Shown here: positions 35,400-51,067 of the stretch, one piece after another
How the letters are laid out: the number at the start of each line of letters is the position of its first letter
Numbering within the stretch: position 1 is the first letter of the stretch
Assembly: GCA_018907035.1 (NCBI GenBank)
Contig: JACCIC010000001.1
Span: 4,508,001-4,572,000 of the forward strand
Source: Sycobia sp. Sy_11
Lineage: Eukaryota > Arthropoda > Insecta > Hymenoptera > Epichrysomallidae
Direction of reading: 5' to 3'
Length of the DNA stretch: 64,000 nt
Program-made: the position numbers and the translations under genes
Notes under the pieces: generated by a model
Databases searched by the model: none
The model's input: only the letters and a program-made list of their open reading frames with translations
What the model was told of the DNA's origin: nothing

Positions 35400-35890
35400 C
35401 TTAAAATAACTCATCGCGAAGAGCGCTCGACGTGCGCAGCACCTACGACGATTTATTTTCGCCGCGGAAATAAATCGCGTTCCCGCCGCGTCGGGCGAGC
35501 CGCCCGTCCCCCAAGATCCGATAAACAGCGCGATTTCTCGTTTAAGCCGACGTGCCAGCGCGGAGGAGCGCCGTTCGCGCGCGCGCGCGCGCAAAGGCCC
35601 GATCGGCAGTAGGAGTCGAAACCATCCCCCTTCCTGGCACCCTTTCTCACACCGCTGACGCCGGGGCGCGAGGTGCTCGTCACCGTCACAAGAGAGAAAA
35701 GCGGGACGACAGGCGCCTTGTCGATCGGTCTCGAGGAGAAAGGAAAAGTCTCGACAAATTGCGAGGGTTCTATACATTGGCTCGGGCTGGTCGATTTAAT
35801 CGAGGGTTCGTTGTCGAGCCGATACGAGAACTTTTAACTCTTTGAGTGGAATTGTGAGGTGAAGGGGGGTTGTTGTCGTCCTTCGAGGTT
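35400..35890. other. CpG-rich patch with a 10-bp hairpin
   Basis: Strongly CpG-rich, with (CG)n at about 35577-35592. CGATTTATTT (35449-35458) and AAATAAATCG (35468-35477) form a perfect hairpin with a 9-nt loop. Frames of up to 136 codons on both strands overlap and lack recognisable domains. Confidence 0.45.
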
Positions 35891-38392
35891 CTTTTTTTAC
35901 GTCGAGTTGGAATTGCGAAAGACGAAGATCCATTGTTTTAAAGTAATTTAAATGAAGTGGAATAATTTACGCGTACGGTGTGATTTTCGTCAGAAATATA
36001 TCCTCTGTTCCATAACAAGTGAGAACTAGTTAAATAATTTTTATAATTTATAATTAAATTTTTAGCGCACAATTTTTAGTGCAACTAAAATATTTCAGTT
36101 TAGTTCATGTCATTTTAGTTTAGTTCCTCAGGATGAACCGTAGCGGTTCGAAACATCGAACACCAATGGAGAAAATAAGGTTGTGGGGGCACTCAGATTG
36201 TTCTTTACTAACATAGAATATAGTTTATTATTTTTATTATTGTTATTTTATTTTGTAATATTTTATTTTATTATTATTTTAAGTTATTAGTTTTAATTTT
36301 TAATCTGATTAAATTTAGTAATTAGTTTTATTTCAGATTTTTCGGAGGTGATAATAAGCAAGGACAGTCTGACTGTTATTATTTTAGTTAATATATTATA
36401 TTATAAGGAATACAAGACCGATGAAAATATTTATTAATTTAATTTTAGATTAGACTTAGATCTACCGACGACAATTACTAAAGAAATACGATGCTCCAGC
36501 TTTACGGTATTCCATATATTGCTAAGATCGGGATAAAAAAGTTGAAATGGCTAGTCTACGAAAAATTGGTAGGAAACGCTCGTACGCTGAACGGGTACCA
36601 TTCGATAATTTTTGAAAAAGTCATTAGTCTCATTACTTGACTAATTTATTTACAATCACACGAAACAAACACTAGCACTTCTAGTGCCATCTGTAGACTG
36701 AACCAGAGTTAGGTGGAACAGCCAAAACAGGAAGAACGTGAAGTCATAAACTATTCGCACAGGCGAAGTTTCGAAGTTTCGAAAAACACCCGAGACTCGT
36801 GTCTTGTGATCTGAGACTGTGAACTATTTTAGATTTGTTTCGGTTATCGTCTTTGAGATTTGAGACTTCTTTAATATCAAACTTTGACTGTCAATTGAGA
36901 ACCACAAGTTGTGGATTGCGAAGTGCTGGAACTGATCTATGTAAATTATTTTGTCTATTTGATATCGAACTTGAGTCAGGCAAAAAATACATGTCCACTT
37001 CTGACTGGTCAATCATCTGCATTCTATCGTTCACAAACTTATCTCATGATACAGCAAAGCATATCTTATTTCTCCAGTTTCAGCTACTCAGAATATAAAA
37101 TCAGCGCTTGTCTAAGTTTCTCATTCTTTTATCCAATATAAGTTTCGCATATGGAGGTGCTATGAGTGCCAACATTTATTTCATTTAATTCTTCTGCTAG
37201 CTGCTTGTTCAAAATTTTTCTTGTTAAGGGCTAGTTCTTAACGATACTATCACGTTCGACAACCAATTAGAATTGATGTATCAAGACTGTCCTTCTTGTC
37301 TATTTTTTGTACATCTATTGCTACAGATCACTTCCAGTATGCAATCCGGTCAATATTGAAAGTTACTTGCTTATCTAAGAATGATTAGAACTACTCAACG
37401 TAATTTTCACCAGAGTTTGCGACTCCGATGCCCATAAATCTCTATAATAAATAGAGGAGACTGGGTCTATAACCCGCATTTTTATAAGTCGTGTTCTATA
37501 GAGTTGCTCTACATCCAACTATAATCAGTTTCAAGCACGGATGGTCGACTACGCAGAATCCCGTCTTACTTTCATCGTTGGCCTAATTCGCCGGCTAAAT
37601 TTAATTGCCAACACCTGCGCAGGATTCGTTCTTCGGCCGCTTAATCCTCGAGAGATCGAAGGTGCGCGGGCGCGTAATATAAACGAGCCGGGAGAAAGTA
37701 GGCTCCCACGCTGAAGGCTCCTCCTCGTCCGTAACTCTTTTCCCGTCCGTCCTCCCTTCCCGTTCGACCCATCCACATATCTCATTCTTCTCGAAAGCTC
37801 GTATATACGTCGATCGCGGGACGCGACCAGCCGCGGGCGGAGTTTCCCTCGGCCTAGAAAAGTTTTACGCGCGAGCGAGCGTGCGCGCGCGTGTAAGGCA
37901 GCGTCGTGGGTATTTCTGCGATATTGCCGCGGGCACATTCTTCTTTCTTCATCAATCCTGTACTTTGGTCTGCCACTGTGCCCCTGTTCCCCCTACTCCT
38001 TCGCTTAATTACAGTTTCTTTCATATATATATAGTACTGGGTCAGTATGCTGTATATAGGCAAGGTGTAATTCTTGGCCGCGGTGTTCGGATTCTCAGTT
38101 TTATTCTCATCGTTCAACCTATATTTTCAGATAATGTTTATTTCGTAAAGAAATAAAAACTGCTAAAAGTCTATGGATTTTTGATCTTCTGGTGACATTG
38201 CACCGTAATCCGTTCAGACGTTACTAATTAGTTTCAACTAAAAATAGATTTCCCAAGTATTTTTATAAGCAATCATTTTTTAAATTACAAGTTTAAAAGT
38301 TTTTTTAAGTCTAATTAATGTTATACCTGCATGATTATCAGAGAAGAAAGTTATAAAGGTAAAAGAAAGAAATTTTGGCATAAAATTCTTTT
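35891..38392. other. Non-coding block with repeat copy B and a CpG-rich patch at 37.6-38.0 kb
   Basis: Holds fold-back copy B and a CTCF-like site at 36681-36697. A CpG-rich patch at about 37560-38000 has frames of 87-129 codons on both strands that show no recognisable protein. Otherwise AT-rich. Confidence 0.5.
36112..36438 (+). mobile_element. Fold-back family, copy B: single unit
   Basis: Same unit as the right arm at 17.5 kb: AGTTCC, hammerhead-like motif (36123-36161), TTCTTTACTAACATAGAATATAG block, (TTA)n core, GGACAGTCTGACTG block, and terminal CAAGACCGATGAAAATATTT. The left edge is ill-defined because the flank itself repeats AGTTTAGTTC (near 36098 and 36117). The inverted partner arm is absent. 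Confidence 0.8.
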
Positions 38393-38405
38393 AACTGAAA
38401 TAATT

Positions 38406-38500
38406 TTACAAACACATTGTAGACCTCCATCGCTGATTAGCACCGATATTTGGAAACATAAATAAAGTGACGTTCAATAACATAAACAAGAAAACAAAAA
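38406..38500 (+). mobile_element. 5'-truncated SINE, copy 2
   Basis: About 85 bp match the 3' part of the copy at 5.6 kb, with shared landmarks TTACAAACACAT, GTAGACCTC, GATTAG and GACGTT. It ends in an A-rich tail. A perfect 13-bp duplication, AACTGAAATAATT, flanks it at 38393-38405 and 38501-38513. This is a heavily 5'-truncated retrotransposed copy of the same family. Confidence 0.88.
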
Positions 38501-38513
38501 AACTGAAATAATT

Positions 38514-42637
<4,124 letters not shown>

Positions 42638-43000
42638 GGGTACAAATAGAGACATGGAAATAGGAAAATGTAGAATTGAAAAGGACAGTGCTATATTCAG
42701 TAAAAAGAGAAGAAATGAGCAGTAATAAGTAGACAGTAATTTTAACCTCCATTTTGTAAATAAACAAGTATGTAGTCTGTAATAAGCTCTCATCTCGAAT
42801 GATTTTCCTTTAACATTGTGCGTACTTTCAATTGGTTATTTTTTGTTTAATAGTATTATTTGAATTATTATATGTTAATTAAAAATAATATAATTCTTCA
42901 ATTTAATAATAATACATTACTATTTCTAAGATTTTAAGATAATGTTTCTTTTACAGATCTAACATTAACAATATATGTGTTTGAACTCCAATAGAGAATG

Positions 43001-43313
43001 AAAAAAAAACAGGTTAGTTCCTGAGGATGAACCGTTGCGGTTCGAATCGTCGGACAGCAAGTTAATTCTAAATTTAAGGTGGTGAGGGTAGTCAGGTTAT
43101 CCTTTAATAACATAGAATATTGCTTTTATTATTTTTAATTTATTTTATTTATTCTTTTATTTTTATTTTTAATTTTTAATATAATTTATTGTAGTAATAA
43201 GTTTTATTTCCGATTCTACGGGGGTGAACATAAACAAGGACAGTCTGACTGTCATTAATTTAACTAATATATTATATTATAAAGACTGTAAGACTAATAA
43301 GAATATTTATTAA
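43001..43313 (+). mobile_element. Fold-back family, copy C: single unit with target-site duplication
   Basis: The unit is the same as at 36.1 and 17.5 kb and holds the best preserved hammerhead-like motif (43017-43055). It is flanked by TCCAATAGAGAATG (42987-43000) and TCCAATAGAGCATG (43314-43327), a 14-bp direct repeat with one mismatch that abuts both element ends. A duplication of that length points to target-primed retrotransposition rather than a cut-and-paste transposase. The element begins with nine A residues before AGGTTAGTTCC. Confidence 0.85.
43017..43055 (+). ncRNA. Hammerhead-ribozyme-like motif (type I, probably degenerate)
   Basis: The order is: GTTC (stem I strand), CTGAGGA (fits core CUGANGA), one extra T, GAACCG-TTG-CGGTTC (6-bp stem II), GAA, TCGT, C, GGAC (pairs with GTTC, one G-U). 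In copies A and B the stretch after GAA reads ACGT or ACAT. ACGT is self-complementary, as expected for a hammerhead that works as a dimer. Departures from the active consensus are the extra T after the core and T in place of A at position 15.1. Hammerheads of this layout are known in Penelope-like elements and retrozymes. Activity is not shown and looks doubtful for this copy. Confidence 0.5.
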
Positions 43314-45682
43314 TCCAATAGAGCATGACTTATTCATATTGCAGTATATGTCGTAATAATAATAACATTAATAATATTGAATACTCATAAGCTCGGTAAG
43401 TATATATATAAGGGCAAGAACGAGAACAAGACTCCATTCTTAATGAAAGCTTATACGAGCGAGATGGGTTAAGAGAGAAATATCGTTTCGCAAGTACTTC
43501 CTGCTCTTTTGCCCTTTGATTTGGATTTATTATGGTTTAAATTGAACGATGGAGAATAATTAGTTTTCATTGAAAAAAAATAGAATTTATAAATGAAAAA
43601 GATAGTTCGAAGGCAAAATGCAATTTTAGTTCATGAAACATGAACTAAAGATATTCTACAGGTAGTTTAAATATCACAAATGTATCAAATAGGCATGTTG
43701 CTCATCCTTCGTAAAGACTGATAGCTCAGAAATATTTGATATACCTCATGGTCTATAAATTTGATTCTGAAGTGTGTTCAAATTTGATATTGAAGTGAAT
43801 GTCAATATGAGTTGTTGCTGTAGATTTATTGTATTCTCAAGGACCACTTAAGTTTTAAAAGGATATAACTACTAAGTTAAAGATGATATTCTTTTTGAGA
43901 CTGTAATCAATATATCTAATACTTACCGAGTGAGTCCTTATAGTACTTTGGATATTACAAATGGTATATTGCTGAATGTAGTACAATTTGAATATTTTTA
44001 TTCTTTTCAGAGTCTCATAATCTCACTCATCACATTTGTATTTTCCTCTATTCAATCGTCTGGTTTATCACGCTATCGTCTATCACCACAAGTAGATATA
44101 TGGGCATAACTACATCAACTACTTAATTAAAGTTAAGCAGAAAATCCTTTTTGAGTTTTTTTGTAAAGAGAAAAGTTAGTTTATGATGTGTCATTAACAA
44201 AATGATAGTTAATCTTGAAGCTTTAGCATAATTATAATTTCGGGTAAAGAATGTATCAGTTCAAGCTGTCAAAATACAATTAGCAATGAAATTTGTAGTA
44301 CTGAAAAAATTTTTTTTACATAAAAATAGCGCTTACACAGGATCTTTTTCTAATATATATAGTTACAAAATAATATAGTATACTAACTATCCTAAAGTTA
44401 GATGAACTAGTGGTGTTCATAACTAAATGTTATGGGTTAATTGTGTTTTCGTCCTCCGAAAAACTGGATGATGTCAAGTAATGTATCCTCGGAACATATA
44501 TCATGTATCATATGTATTATTAAATTAGAGATAGCTGTATTACTCATATTAAATGGACTAGAGATTATATTTCATCGTCAATAAATAAGGTTAGTACCAT
44601 ACTTCGCCCATGATTTTTAAATTACTAAGGTAATAAAAAATTTATCAAAACTATAAATGTTAAAGTTATAACTTATAAATATACAAGTTAAAATATTCTA
44701 TTAATGAGAATAATAATAATAACTTGTGAATATTGATGAGAAGAGAGATGCATACATATTAGAGAACATATTTACTTATATTAGAAAATATCTTATTGTT
44801 TACTAGCATTTATGTTGAGCATAGATCAATTTTGTGTGAGCATTATACGTATTCATGTGGTGTGAAATGGATTTGTTTCAGTATTTCATTACTTAATTTA
44901 TTTAATGTACTGTGATAAAGTACAGTATTCCGGAAAACAAACGTCACAGATAAGTGTTCAGGAGCAAATAACTTTCATCCGATGTTCCAGGGAAAAGTCA
45001 CAACACCCCTTATACGCTGGTGATTTTCTCTAATGAATTTTTAATTCGACACCAGCTACCCTACTTTTTCAAAGTGATTTCGCGAGAAAATACCCGGGGC
45101 CGATCCGGATAAATGTGGGATCTTGAAAAATTCATAGCACTTACTGTCCCTTAATTCTAACAGATAAAAGTCAAGACACGTAAGTCACGTGGGTCAGCTT
45201 TTCGCGTATCAAATTAAGGCCAATATTTGAAATTTACGGCTCGCGGTGTGTTTGAAATTGGTCATGAAATTGAAATGAAATGAAAAATATAGATATAATT
45301 GTTAGTTTGGAATTTAATTCTAGGTAAAGTTAGTGGAAGTTCGAAAATAAAATAAGCTACTAGATTTCCAATATTACTTTTTATAGTTTATAAGAAAATG
45401 TAAAAGGTACCGGTCTTACAAAAGAATCGACAATGGTCGAAATTCTACCAACTAAAAAGTGATTTTTGATAGTACAATTTTATGTATTTATCCATTTAAA
45501 TTGTGAAACCTTATATTTTTATCTTAGTTAATAATATTAGAGAATTATTATCGATATAATGTCTGCAACACTTACTTTTTATATAAATAAGAAATAAAAT
45601 TTAAATAAATTTTGAATAAATTTAAGAAATTAACAATCTATGTCCAGTAAGTTTACAATTTCGAAAAAGAATATAATATACA

Positions 45683-45684
<2 letters not shown>

Positions 45685-45731
<47 letters not shown>
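45685..45731. repeat. (TA)n microsatellite
   Basis: About 23 TA units in plain AT-rich sequence. Confidence 0.95.
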
Positions 45732-45736
<5 letters not shown>

Positions 45737-46084
45737 GAACATATAATGTCTAGTTTAAAACAATACATATTTAATGTTAATGCGTGAATTTAAAATGCTC
45801 TTTCAACTTTAACGTAGAAAAAGAAACAAAATTAAGATATTTTATTAAAAAATTCTTGACTTTGTAAATAGCTGTGTTAGGCTTGTTGAGTACGCAAGAG
45901 GACTAAATAAGAAGATATGGAATTGAAAAAATTTGGTATTTTTGTTTGCCCTGCTAAAGTTTCCAAATTGAAGCCCTGATCATCCATTAATACCACGCAT
46001 AGAATAATACTACCATTAATCTGAAAAACAGATATTGAGATACTGAAAGAAAAATTAAATTTTATTCATTATGGAGTAAATTTT

Positions 46085-46086
<2 letters not shown>

Positions 46087-46119
<33 letters not shown>

Positions 46120-46143
46120 GTATATATATATATATATATATAT
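46087..46143. repeat. Compound (CA)n then (TA)n microsatellite
   Basis: About 13 CA units pass through ATATGTA into TA units. Confidence 0.9.
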
Positions 46144-46387
46144 AATAACTGCGAAATATATATAATCATGCATTTTCTTTTAGATATAATGAAATGTATA
46201 AAGCTGGAATGAGTTTGACTTTAAATTTGAATGATCTATTTTATAAAATGGCACCTGTTAAGCTTCAGTGAATGGTAAAATATAATTTTTTAAATTAAAA
46301 GTAGATAATAATAAAATTCAATATTAAAACAAATTAAAAAAGGCATTGGTAAAAAGTCATATTGAAGTCAAAGAATTATTATATTAA

Positions 46388-46389
<2 letters not shown>

Positions 46390-46431
<42 letters not shown>
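46390..46431. repeat. (AC)n microsatellite
   Basis: About 20 AC units. A further short (CT)n lies at 46608-46635. Confidence 0.9.
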
Positions 46432-46432
<1 letters not shown>

Positions 46433-48789
46433 CATTCATTTTATGCATGAATCGCAAGGTACGACATAAGCATGTATTAAATAATAGATTCAATTGCTTG
46501 ATTCGATTGATAGATATAAAGTTAATATATGTCTATAATATATTGATATTATGAATGAATAGCGAGGTATCACATGAGCATGCACATCATAGAGGGCACC
46601 TCTAAACTCTCTCTCTCTCTCTCTCTTTCTCTCTGGATGTACCGATAGATTTGATGGTTTTTGTCTATAAATTGAGAGAACTACATGTAGTAATCCTCAT
46701 GATTGACTAATGACGAGAATTGAAGGATGCTTGACGCATATCTCCCCTTCTAAACCCATCTCAATACTCCAGCGCTCTCGCGTGCTCTATTTTTACATCT
46801 ATTGCTAATTTACTTACTATAAAAGGATTTATATTTTTTTATATTTATAACGACTTATCAAAAGCAAGACTTCGGAATATTTTGAAATTTAAAAATACGG
46901 AAATGTACACAAAGCTTTTCAGATTTTTTTTTATTTTATAAAAAAAAAAACTCATTCTGGAATGAAAGGCTGTGAAAAAGTACAGCTAGAATGACCACGA
47001 GAGGAATAAAATTGGCCAACAGCAAAAAAACGTAACCAAATGAAAGTTCGAGTAGGCCACTTCAGCTCCCGTGTTTTTATGTTGTCTATTTTAAATTCAC
47101 AAGGATTAAACTAAAAGCAAAGAATTGAAGTTTATTTTTAATGCTATTATTAGAATATCATTACTCATGGATAGTTTGTCCCGACAAAGTGAATAAATAA
47201 TGAAGCTAAATCTAATTTCTTTAATATACTATTATCTTCTTTTACTAAAAGTAATAAATATTACACAATATATTCAAATACGTATTACAGTATTTTTGTG
47301 TCAGAAGTTTTGCACTTATATTTTTCATATTTGCAAAAAAAGTGCTAACGAATAATATGACGAACAAATGGCCAAATGGCGAGATTAGCTGTAAATTTTA
47401 ATTAAAAATTCAAAATTGTATACGGAAAATTTAGAATAACTTTATGAAGCAGGAGACTTTAATTAAAATAACTTCAGCTGGTTCTTTTTTTGATACAACA
47501 CAATGAAAACTATGAGAAAAATACGTCGTTAAACTTTCATGAATATCAAGCGAGCTGTTTTCTAGCGAATGAGAAGCGCAATAAGAAAGACAGGTGGTTT
47601 TGAGAATATAGTATTATTCAAATTCTCAATATACATGCATCGAAAACAAGTGGCAAATAAAAAAAAATAGATCTGGACTGCTTGGGCTTATGCATAATAT
47701 TTTTTGACAAAATTTTGGTTAGAGTTGTTGTAAGAATAAGAACAACTCAAATCAATAAATTCTTAAAGCTAGCCACTATTGTAGAAGCAATTGAATTCCA
47801 GGATATTGATGGAAAGCCTCGTAGTCAATAATGTCTTAATATCACAAACGTATAATATCCATTTTAATATAAATACAGAAGTTAACGTTATGTGGAGCGC
47901 ATTAAGTGGTTTGATAATAATAGTGGAAGCGAATGGCACACCTGCGGCCGGTATATTCATTGCTTGCCTGTGTGTCTGTGTGTCTGTTTATATATCACGA
48001 GCTTTATACACGGCTTAATTAACGAAAACACCGAAAAGATCACTGATTCTCTTTTTCTCGTGAAGCCGCGCAAGTGAAGTAGAATCGAAATAGAAAAAAA
48101 TAATCTCGGCTACTTCGGTTACATTCGCATGGACGATTACGATAATCGCGGTTGCAATGAGCGCAACGAGTATTATATTTTACCTTCCTTTTCTTTTTTA
48201 AATGAGAATAAAACTATGCTTATTATCTTTGGTATTTTTTTTGCAGTATTAATTAATGCAAGTTAATTATAACTAAATTTTGTATCCTACTTTGAATATG
48301 AAATTTCATTGCAACGAATTTTTAATTTCCTTTTGCAGATACAAAAAATTTGTATTTTTTATTTAAAATTAAAATTGCCAATCTTCAATCTTTAAAGATT
48401 ACCATAAAATAAACATGAATAATCTTTTGAGATATTTAGATACTTTCAGAGGGAATTTTATTGATAATCTAAGTAGATTTCTGAAAGATTTTTTAAAATT
48501 GCCTTCGCGAATGAAAAAGTAGTTAGTGCTAATCATATAACTGTGAAATTGTCTCCCAAGTTTTGGAAATCGTTTTCTAAGTTCTCAATAATTTAAGAAA
48601 ATTCAAATCCGTTTTAGAGACGAATGAATTATCAAAAAATAATTCGTGTCTCGCGTTATATTGTAAGAACTACGTATAAAAAAATCAGTACACAATTGTT
48701 ACCAGTTCAAAGTATATTACAGCATTAACTTCTATATTATAGAAAATATTCGATTTTATAACGTAAAATTCATTTATCCCTATGTATTT

Positions 48790-49028
48790 CATCGATTTTA
48801 CCAATAGCTGCGTCCAAAGGCGGTCGCGCGTATTAGAATTCGTCGTCTTTGCTTGACTTCGCGCGGATGTAATTCGCTCGAGCCCCGATCGCGCGAGTAT
48901 TGCTCGAGATAATGAAAATAGGATGAAGTAATTTCCGCGCCCGCGCGAGAGAGAGCCAGAGACACTGTGGCGGTGCCTCTTCCTCCTCCGTTCGTTAATT
49001 TGCGCTATAGCCGCAGGGAACGAAATTG

Positions 49029-49029
<1 letters not shown>
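48790..49029. other. GC-rich patch directly abutting (TA)n
   Basis: CpG-rich with GCGCG and CGCGAGAGAG runs, ending at the TA array. The 134-codon minus-strand frame runs through the TA array and is rejected. Confidence 0.45.

Positions 49030-49085
<56 letters not shown>
49030..49085. repeat. (TA)n microsatellite
   Basis: About 27 TA units directly abut the GC-rich patch at 48.8-49.0 kb. Confidence 0.95.
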
Positions 49086-49086
<1 letters not shown>

Positions 49087-50429
49087 CAATACCTCGTTCC
49101 CAGAGGATGGTGGAATCTATCGCTTTTTATGAGTTTCGAATTCGATAAAATGCACGCGTGAATCGCACACGACTTGCCTGTCGTGTGAAAGGGATGAAAC
49201 TGTAATTTTCAGTTAAAAGAGTTGTTTTTGTGGGTGGCGGGGACGATTCGATTGTTTCAAATATAAAGCAATATTAAATTCTTTGCACTTTAAACCATTT
49301 CAATTCAGGCATTTTATAGGTTGACTCGTAAAACACATTTCAGGTACTAAAATAATAATATAGAAAACGAATTTAAGATGTATTGTTCCCTAAAATAATA
49401 TTTGATCAAAAAATCGACATTTTTTAATATTCCTTATTTTAAAAAAATGTTTTATATTATTAATTAATTTTATTATTATTAATTTATTTTATTTATTTAT
49501 TTATTTTATTTATTTGAACGAGCGAACCTATAACGGTTCTTGCAGGAACCGTGAACGACGGCATCAAATGTCGTGATAAATGAGTTTTATTTCCAGGATT
49601 CATTATGATTTATCCCGAATTCATTATTCGTAATGTTATACATTTACATTGGCGGTTTAAAAAAATGTGTATGAACAATCTTAATTGAGGAGAATATCTG
49701 TTCCATAATCTATAAGCGTTAAAAGGATGAATAACATACCTAAATTGTGAATGAAATTAAATAGTACTAACAGCTTGAACGAGTTTATAAAACAGTAAGA
49801 TGGGTGTTTTAAGAGCAACATTATCTCAATGAATATTATTTATATCGAAACCTATTAATTTTCAATGAGCGAAAACTGCTTTTTGCTCCATTATCGTTAA
49901 AAATATACTATATATAAATAATAATATTCCTTGATTTACGGCGTTTCGTTTTCAATTAAAAAGTATAATAATATAATTTATTATTAAAATTAATAAAAAC
50001 CAATTGTAATAATAAAATATCTGTAACAAAGTAAATTGTTGTGTTCCTTTGAAAATCCAGGCTACAAAATGTTACTTCACGAATCAAGCATAGGAATAGA
50101 AATCGGATTTTTCTTTAACGCCGACTGAAAGGAAAAAGAGAAACGTACATGAATCATGGCAGCTGCCTGTAATGCTGTAAATGCAAATGTTACATTTGAA
50201 CTTATTGCAGGGATTTTTCTTAGTGACGCTTTTGTTTGTAAACATAATTTACGATGTCATTTATCATTTAAAATCCCGCGAAAATCTATATATCTTTACA
50301 GAGAAGAAAAATGTCACGAATTTTATTAAATTTATTTTGCTCTCGACTGCTGAAAAATTCAAACAACTTCTTCCAGCTTAACATACCAGCTGTAAAAATT
50401 ATCTAAACACTCCTGGAGCGATTCTCCGC
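49086..50429. other. AT-rich non-coding DNA with a small hairpin pair
   Basis: A (TTTAT)n stretch at about 49480-49515 is followed by the hairpin ACGGTTC-TTGCAG-GAACCGT (49533-49552). Nothing else is seen. Confidence 0.5.
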
Positions 50430-50910
50430 AAAAAGCCTCGTTGTTCACACAGAGGTATTTGTGAAAGCCCGGAAATATAATACCCGCGTCATTGTGCCGT
50501 GCCTGCTCTCTCATAAACTTTAATTTAAAACGGATTTTCCATAGCTCGGCTTCCCCGTCCCACCCCCGCCCCATAACACAGCACCATCGCCACCCCTTCG
50601 CATGTTCGGCGCTCTGCATCACGAGCGTCCGTGCTTACTATAATATTGTGTATAAAAGACATCGGGTCGTCGGGTGCGCGGAGAGGCGGTGCTCGAGGAA
50701 CAATTCGGGCGAAATTGCGACGGCGAAAAAATCGCGCCGATGGCAACGAATTTGGAAGAGAATGATGGGCGGGGACGGGGGTCAGAAAATCTACGACCAG
50801 AGTGTAATATCGGCTCGCTGATTATAACCGTCCACCCGACCATACAAACGCTTCAGTATGGAGGATTTTCTTCCGGTCGCTCTAACATTGCGACGATTGC
50901 AAATACGAAA
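50430..50910. other. CpG-rich patch upstream of the (GT)n-(CT)n-(GT)n array
   Basis: Overlapping frames of 73-109 codons on both strands occur without recognisable products. Candidate regulatory region. Confidence 0.4.
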
Positions 50911-50972
50911 AAACTACCTCCGCCTTGTATGATTCTTCCTATACTTTTCTAATATATATGTGCTCGCGTTTA

Positions 50973-50983
50973 TGTGTGTGTGT

Positions 50984-51064
<81 letters not shown>
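50973..51064. repeat. Compound (GT)n-(CT)n-(GT)n array
   Basis: GT, then CT, then GT again, just after the GC-rich patch at 50.4-50.9 kb. Confidence 0.95.

Positions 51065-51067
<3 letters not shown>

Noticed and set aside
35259..35845. Overlapping frames of 78-136 codons on both strands
   Set aside because: They are confined to a CpG-rich patch with low stop density, are mutually overlapping, and have no recognisable product.
43029..43051. GGTTCGAATC read as a tRNA T-arm/B box
   Set aside because: It pairs with GAACCG just upstream as a hairpin and no cloverleaf, A box or acceptor stem is present. The hammerhead-like reading explains it better.
49501..49620. Shared AGGATTCATTATGAT with 188-202 taken as a repeat family
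   Set aside because: A 15-16-base match is expected by chance in 64 kb of AT-rich sequence and the flanks do not align.
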